Made by a program: the position numbers and the translations under genes. Below, in pieces: positions 23,200 to 25,739 of a stretch of DNA of 25,739 bases. Each line of letters begins with the position of its first letter. Positions within the stretch are counted from its first letter, which is position 1. The notes under the pieces are model-generated. The model had not been told where the DNA came from and did not search any database. It worked only from the letters and a program-made list of their open reading frames with translations. Source of the stretch: JBLKSS01 sp047607725 (GTDB lineage Bacteria > Pseudomonadota > Gammaproteobacteria > Enterobacterales > Enterobacteriaceae); assembly GCF_047607725.1 (NCBI RefSeq), contig NZ_JBLKSS010000025.1, forward strand, positions 1 to 25,739, given 5' to 3'.

Positions 23200-24199
23200 C
23201 CGGGAAGGAGTCTACCATATCTACCGTTACCTCAACCCCTGCAAAGCCCCCAAATCCCGGAGCATCAGCCGCATCTGGGACAATTACGGCATGCTGGTGG
23301 TCTTCACGGCGTTGTTTGTCGCCTGCGCGCTTTTCGTGCCCAATTTCGCAAGTTTCATCAATATGAAAGGGCTGGGCCTGGCCATATCCATGTCGGGCAT
23401 CGTCGCCTGCGGTATGCTGTTTTGTCTGGCCTCCGGCGATTTCGACCTGTCGGTAGCGTCGGTTATTGCCTGCTCCGGGGTGACCGCCGCGGTGGTCATT
23501 AATGTGACCGAAAGCCTCTGGATCGGCGTGGCCGCCGGGCTGCTGCTGGGCGTGATTTCCGGACTGGTGAACGGTATCGTTATCGCCTGGTTGAAAATCA
23601 ATGCGCTCATCACCACGCTTGCGACAATGCAGATCGTGCGCGGTCTGGCATACATCATTTCCGACGGAAAAGCGGTCGGTATTGAGGACGAGCGTTTTTT
23701 TGTGCTGGGCTATGCCAACTGGCTGGGGCTGCCGGCGCCTATCTGGATAACGGTGTTGTGCATGATTGTGTTTGGTTTTTTGCTGAACAAAACCACCTTC
23801 GGCCGCAATACGCTGTCTATCGGCGGTAATGAAGAGGCCGCCGGACTGGCGGGCGTGCCGGTGGTGCGCACCAAGATCATTATCTTTGTGCTGTCGGGGC
23901 TGGTCTCGGCGGTGGCGGGGATCATTCTGGCGTCAAGGATGACCAGCGGCCAGCCGATGACGTCCCTCGGTTATGAGCTTATCGTCATCTCAGCGTGCGG
24001 GCTGGGGGGCGTATCCCTTAAGGGGGACATCGGCAAAATCTCCTACGTCGTGGCCGGGGTGCTGATCCTCGGCACGATGGAAAACGCCATGAATTTGCTT
24101 AATATCTCGCCGTTTTCGCAATATGTGGTGCGCGGGGTCATTTTGTTGGCGGCGGTGATTTTCGACTGCTATAAACAAAAATCCAAACGCACGCTGTAG
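23186..24199 (+). CDS. araH: L-arabinose ABC importer, permease; natural start lost
   Basis: AraH forms the membrane channel of the importer. From RIWDNYGMLVVF onward it is nearly collinear with E. coli AraH (about 328 aa), including GMLFCLASGDFDLSVAS, MQIVRGLAYIISDGKAVG and GRNTLSIGGNEEAAGLAGVP, with eight to ten membrane helices. The N-terminus is odd. Where the start is expected, ATA stands at 23217-23219, 6 bases after AAGGAG, and would read I/M-STVTSTPAKPP; that frame is off by one from the permease frame. A lost C in the run 23247-23251 would explain it. Translation could use ATG 23186 (no ribosome binding site, inside araG) or ATG 23291. Late changes include SACGLGGVSLKGDIG where E. 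coli has V and G. Function is doubtful. Confidence 0.88.
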   Translation: MRSSDREGVYHIYRYLNPCKAPKSRSISRIWDNYGMLVVFTALFVACALFVPNFASFINMKGLGLAISMSGIVACGMLFCLASGDFDLSVASVIACSGVTAAVVINVTESLWIGVAAGLLLGVISGLVNGIVIAWLKINALITTLATMQIVRGLAYIISDGKAVGIEDERFFVLGYANWLGLPAPIWITVLCMIVFGFLLNKTTFGRNTLSIGGNEEAAGLAGVPVVRTKIIIFVLSGLVSAVAGIILASRMTSGQPMTSLGYELIVISACGLGGVSLKGDIGKISYVVAGVLILGTMENAMNLLNISPFSQYVVRGVILLAAVIFDCYKQKSKRTL

Positions 24200-24228
24200 C
24201 GGGCCGGTTTCGTGCGTCGGGAGGAAAG

Positions 24229-25152
24229 ATGTATCATCGTATCAATCATGAAACGCAGTCGAACCCTCTGCTGCCGGGCTATGCCTTCAATGCCTATCTG
24301 GTCGCAGGTCTGACGCCGATTATCGCCAACGGCCCGCTGGACTTTTATATTGACCGCCCCGAGGGCATGAAAGGCTATATTCTGAATTTGACGGTCAAAG
24401 GCCAGGGCGGATATTCGAGGGTGATCAGGCTTTTATATGTACTCCCGGCGATTTGCTGTTATTCCCGCCGAAGTCCGCCCACTATTACGGCCGCTCGCCC
24501 GACGCGGATTGCTGGTATCACCGCTGGGTCTATTTCCGGCCGCGGGCTTACTGGGCAGACTAGCTGGAGTGGCACAGCAAAATGCACGATATAGGCCGGC
24601 TGCGGTTGGGCAGCGAGGCGCTGGTGACGGAATTTGATCGCCTGCTCGCCAATATCGAGCAAACCCAGCGCTCCGGCCGGCGGTTCGTCGAAGAGCTAGG
24701 CATGAATTTGCTCGAGCGGCTGCAGCGGCGGGCAATGGAAGAAGATCCGCAAAGTCCGAATAAAATCATGGATCCACGCATCATTGAGGCGTGCCAGTTC
24801 ATCACGGCGCATTTGTCGGGCGAGCTGCGCATCGATGAAGTCGCCCGCCACGTCTGTCTGTCGCCGTCGCGCCTGGCGCATCTGTTTCGTCAGCAGGTGG
24901 GCATCAATATTCTGCGCTGGCGTGATGATCAGCGCCAAGCTGCTGCAGACGACGCAGGAGTCCATTGCCACCATCGGCCGCGTGGTGGGCTATGACGATC
25001 AGCTGTATTTCTCCCGCGTATTTCGCAAGCGGGTCGGCGTCAGCCCGCGCGACTTTCGACGCAAGAGCAGCGAAATCAACTATCCGGTGAAAGATCTGCC
25101 GCAGACGGTCAATTGGTCTTCCAGAAACGAAAAGGCTATCGTGAACGGCTAA
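24229..25152 (+). pseudogene. araC: Arabinose operon regulator AraC, disrupted
   Basis: AraC is the arabinose-responsive activator/repressor of the ara promoters. It starts at ATG 24229 behind GGGAGGAAAG. NPLLPGYAFNAYLVAGLTPI and DRPEGMKGYILNLTVKGQG follow E. coli AraC. The frame then changes near 24410-24416, after which ICTPGDLLLFPPKSAHYYGR and CWYHRWVYFRPRAYWAD can be read. A TAG at 24561-24563 stands where Trp is expected. The DNA-binding domain (CLSPSRLAHLFRQQVGINIL) follows, a second frame change occurs near 24930, and the last part (ATIGRVVGYDDQLYFSRVF) is in the first frame again. The two frame changes offset each other, but the nonsense codon does not. It lies downstream of araH rather than divergent from araB as in E. 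coli. Confidence 0.95.
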
Positions 25153-25234
25153 TTTATTGATATTGTTGTCCGGTAAACTTAACGCCGCTGGGGGCATTGC
25201 TGCCGCCGGCGTCAACGTCAATCGAGGACAACCT

Positions 25235-25539
25235 ATAGCTGACACGCTTCGTATCGGAATCATTGGCTATGGTTTCGCCACTAAAACTTTTCACGCCCCC
25301 TTGATCAACGCGACGCCGGGCCTGACCCTGGCGGCGGTGTCCTCCAGCGATGCCGGCAAAGTGCACGCCGACTGGCCGCAGGTCACGGTTGTCGATGATC
25401 CGCAGCAGCTTATCCACCGTGACGATGTCGATGTGATCGTCATTCCCACGCCCAACTACACCCATTTTCCCCTTGCCCGCGAGGCGTTGCAGGCCGGTAA
25501 GCATGTGGTGGTGGATAAGCCGTTTACCGTAACGTTATC
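25235..25539 (+). pseudogene. ydgJ: Gfo/Idh/MocA-family oxidoreductase YdgJ, truncated by an IS66-like end
   Basis: YdgJ is a putative NAD(P)-dependent oxidoreductase. About 100 residues remain: the Rossmann motif IGIIGYGFATKTFHAPLI, VIVIPTPNYTHFPLA and the active-site loop AGKHVVVDKPFTVTLS. E. coli YdgJ is 346 residues. The coding sequence stops at an IS66-like end at 25540, and what follows 25674 does not continue it. The codon aligned with the family start is ATA (25235-25237), seven bases after a GAGG, so the start was probably ATG. The only upstream starts are unsupported TTG/GTC-type codons near 25157. In E. coli ydgJ is close to cnu and divergent; the orientation is kept here, but the ara locus lies between. 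Confidence 0.93.
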
Positions 25540-25674
25540 GTAAGTGTACGCCCAGCGCCGTCTGTTAATTCTCCATCAAATTTTTGAAGATGATGTCCAT
25601 TATTTTTTTAATGGGCGCAATTCATGAAACAAACCCCACCAAAACCCTCAAGACGTCCTCCACGGCGCGCTTAC
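25540..25674. mobile_element. 135-bp element remnant with two different IS66-like ends
   Basis: The left end (GTAAGTGTACGCCCAGCGCC) matches the IS66 end at 122-140 except for one base. The right end (about 25622-25674, finishing GACGTCCTCCACGGCGCGCTTAC) matches the MITE-like element at 9854-9903 at roughly 43 of 52 positions. The middle echoes the MITE's internal palindrome. There is no coding capacity. Flanks ACGTTATC and ATCGCGAT do not form a target duplication. It may be a deletion or recombination product of two related elements. Confidence 0.65.
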
Positions 25675-25739
25675 ATCGCGATCGACTTTACTGCCGATAT
25701 CGGTCTGCGCTTCGGTGGTACGCGGCAGCAGAATGTCGA
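25675..25739. other. Unidentified sequence at the right edge
   Basis: These 65 bases are open in at least one frame on each strand (plus: AIDFTADIGLRFGG; minus: DILLPRTTEAQTDIGSKV). They do not continue ydgJ. They are too short to assign. Confidence 0.3.

Noticed and set aside
24437..24735. Overlapping frames inside araC on both strands
   Set aside because: They are products of the araC frameshifts; the aligned AraC segments explain the DNA.
1..25739. tRNA or rRNA genes
   Set aside because: No stretch with T-loop (GGTTCRANNCC) plus acceptor pairing or rRNA landmarks was noticed by eye; a covariance scan was not possible.

Overview
The window looks like the chromosome of an insect-associated gammaproteobacterium, most likely Sodalis (S. 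glossinidius or a close relative). The reasons are enterobacterial gene sets with E. coli-like protein sequences, many freshly broken genes lying next to intact ones, IS66-type insertion ends, and a PipB-like type III effector gene. This rests on reading and remembered family sequences; no database search was run.

Layout. 1-140 is the right end of an IS66-family element. 376-3666 holds metE (-) and metR (+), divergent, with candidate met boxes between them. 3667-6028 is an AT-richer insertion between the normally convergent metR and bioP; it holds a PipB/PipB2-like gene interrupted by one in-frame TGA, followed by about 1 kb of decayed sequence. 6029-6910 is bioP (biotin importer). 7092-9565 is a ggt-yhhA-ugpQ block: ggt is frameshifted by a triplicated 7-bp unit, yhhA is short but open, and ugpQ is only a 3' remnant cut by a 338-bp inverted-repeat element (9566-9903).

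10079-17071 is an intact operon-like run on the minus strand, cnu-ydgK-rsxABCDGE-nth (electron-transport complex that keeps SoxR reduced, plus endonuclease III). Genes overlap by a few bases; only ydgK looks doubtful at its 5' end.

17322-25152 is an L-arabinose locus lying between cnu and ydgJ, which are near neighbours in E. coli. araB is riddled with lesions and is fused by a deletion to an araA that lacks its N-terminus. araF and araG (periplasmic binding protein and ATPase of the importer) are intact. araH is open but has lost its natural start, and araC is broken. A divergent control region with an araI1-araI2-like tandem site and a CRP-like site remains readable. The result is a sugar importer kept in better shape than the pathway it feeds.

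25235-25539 is the first third of ydgJ, with an ATA where the start codon should be, cut off by an IS66-like end at 25540. The most interesting items are the interrupted PipB-like effector, the heptamer triplication in ggt, the two ATG-to-ATA start changes behind good ribosome binding sites, and the repeat elements sitting at breaks in gene order.
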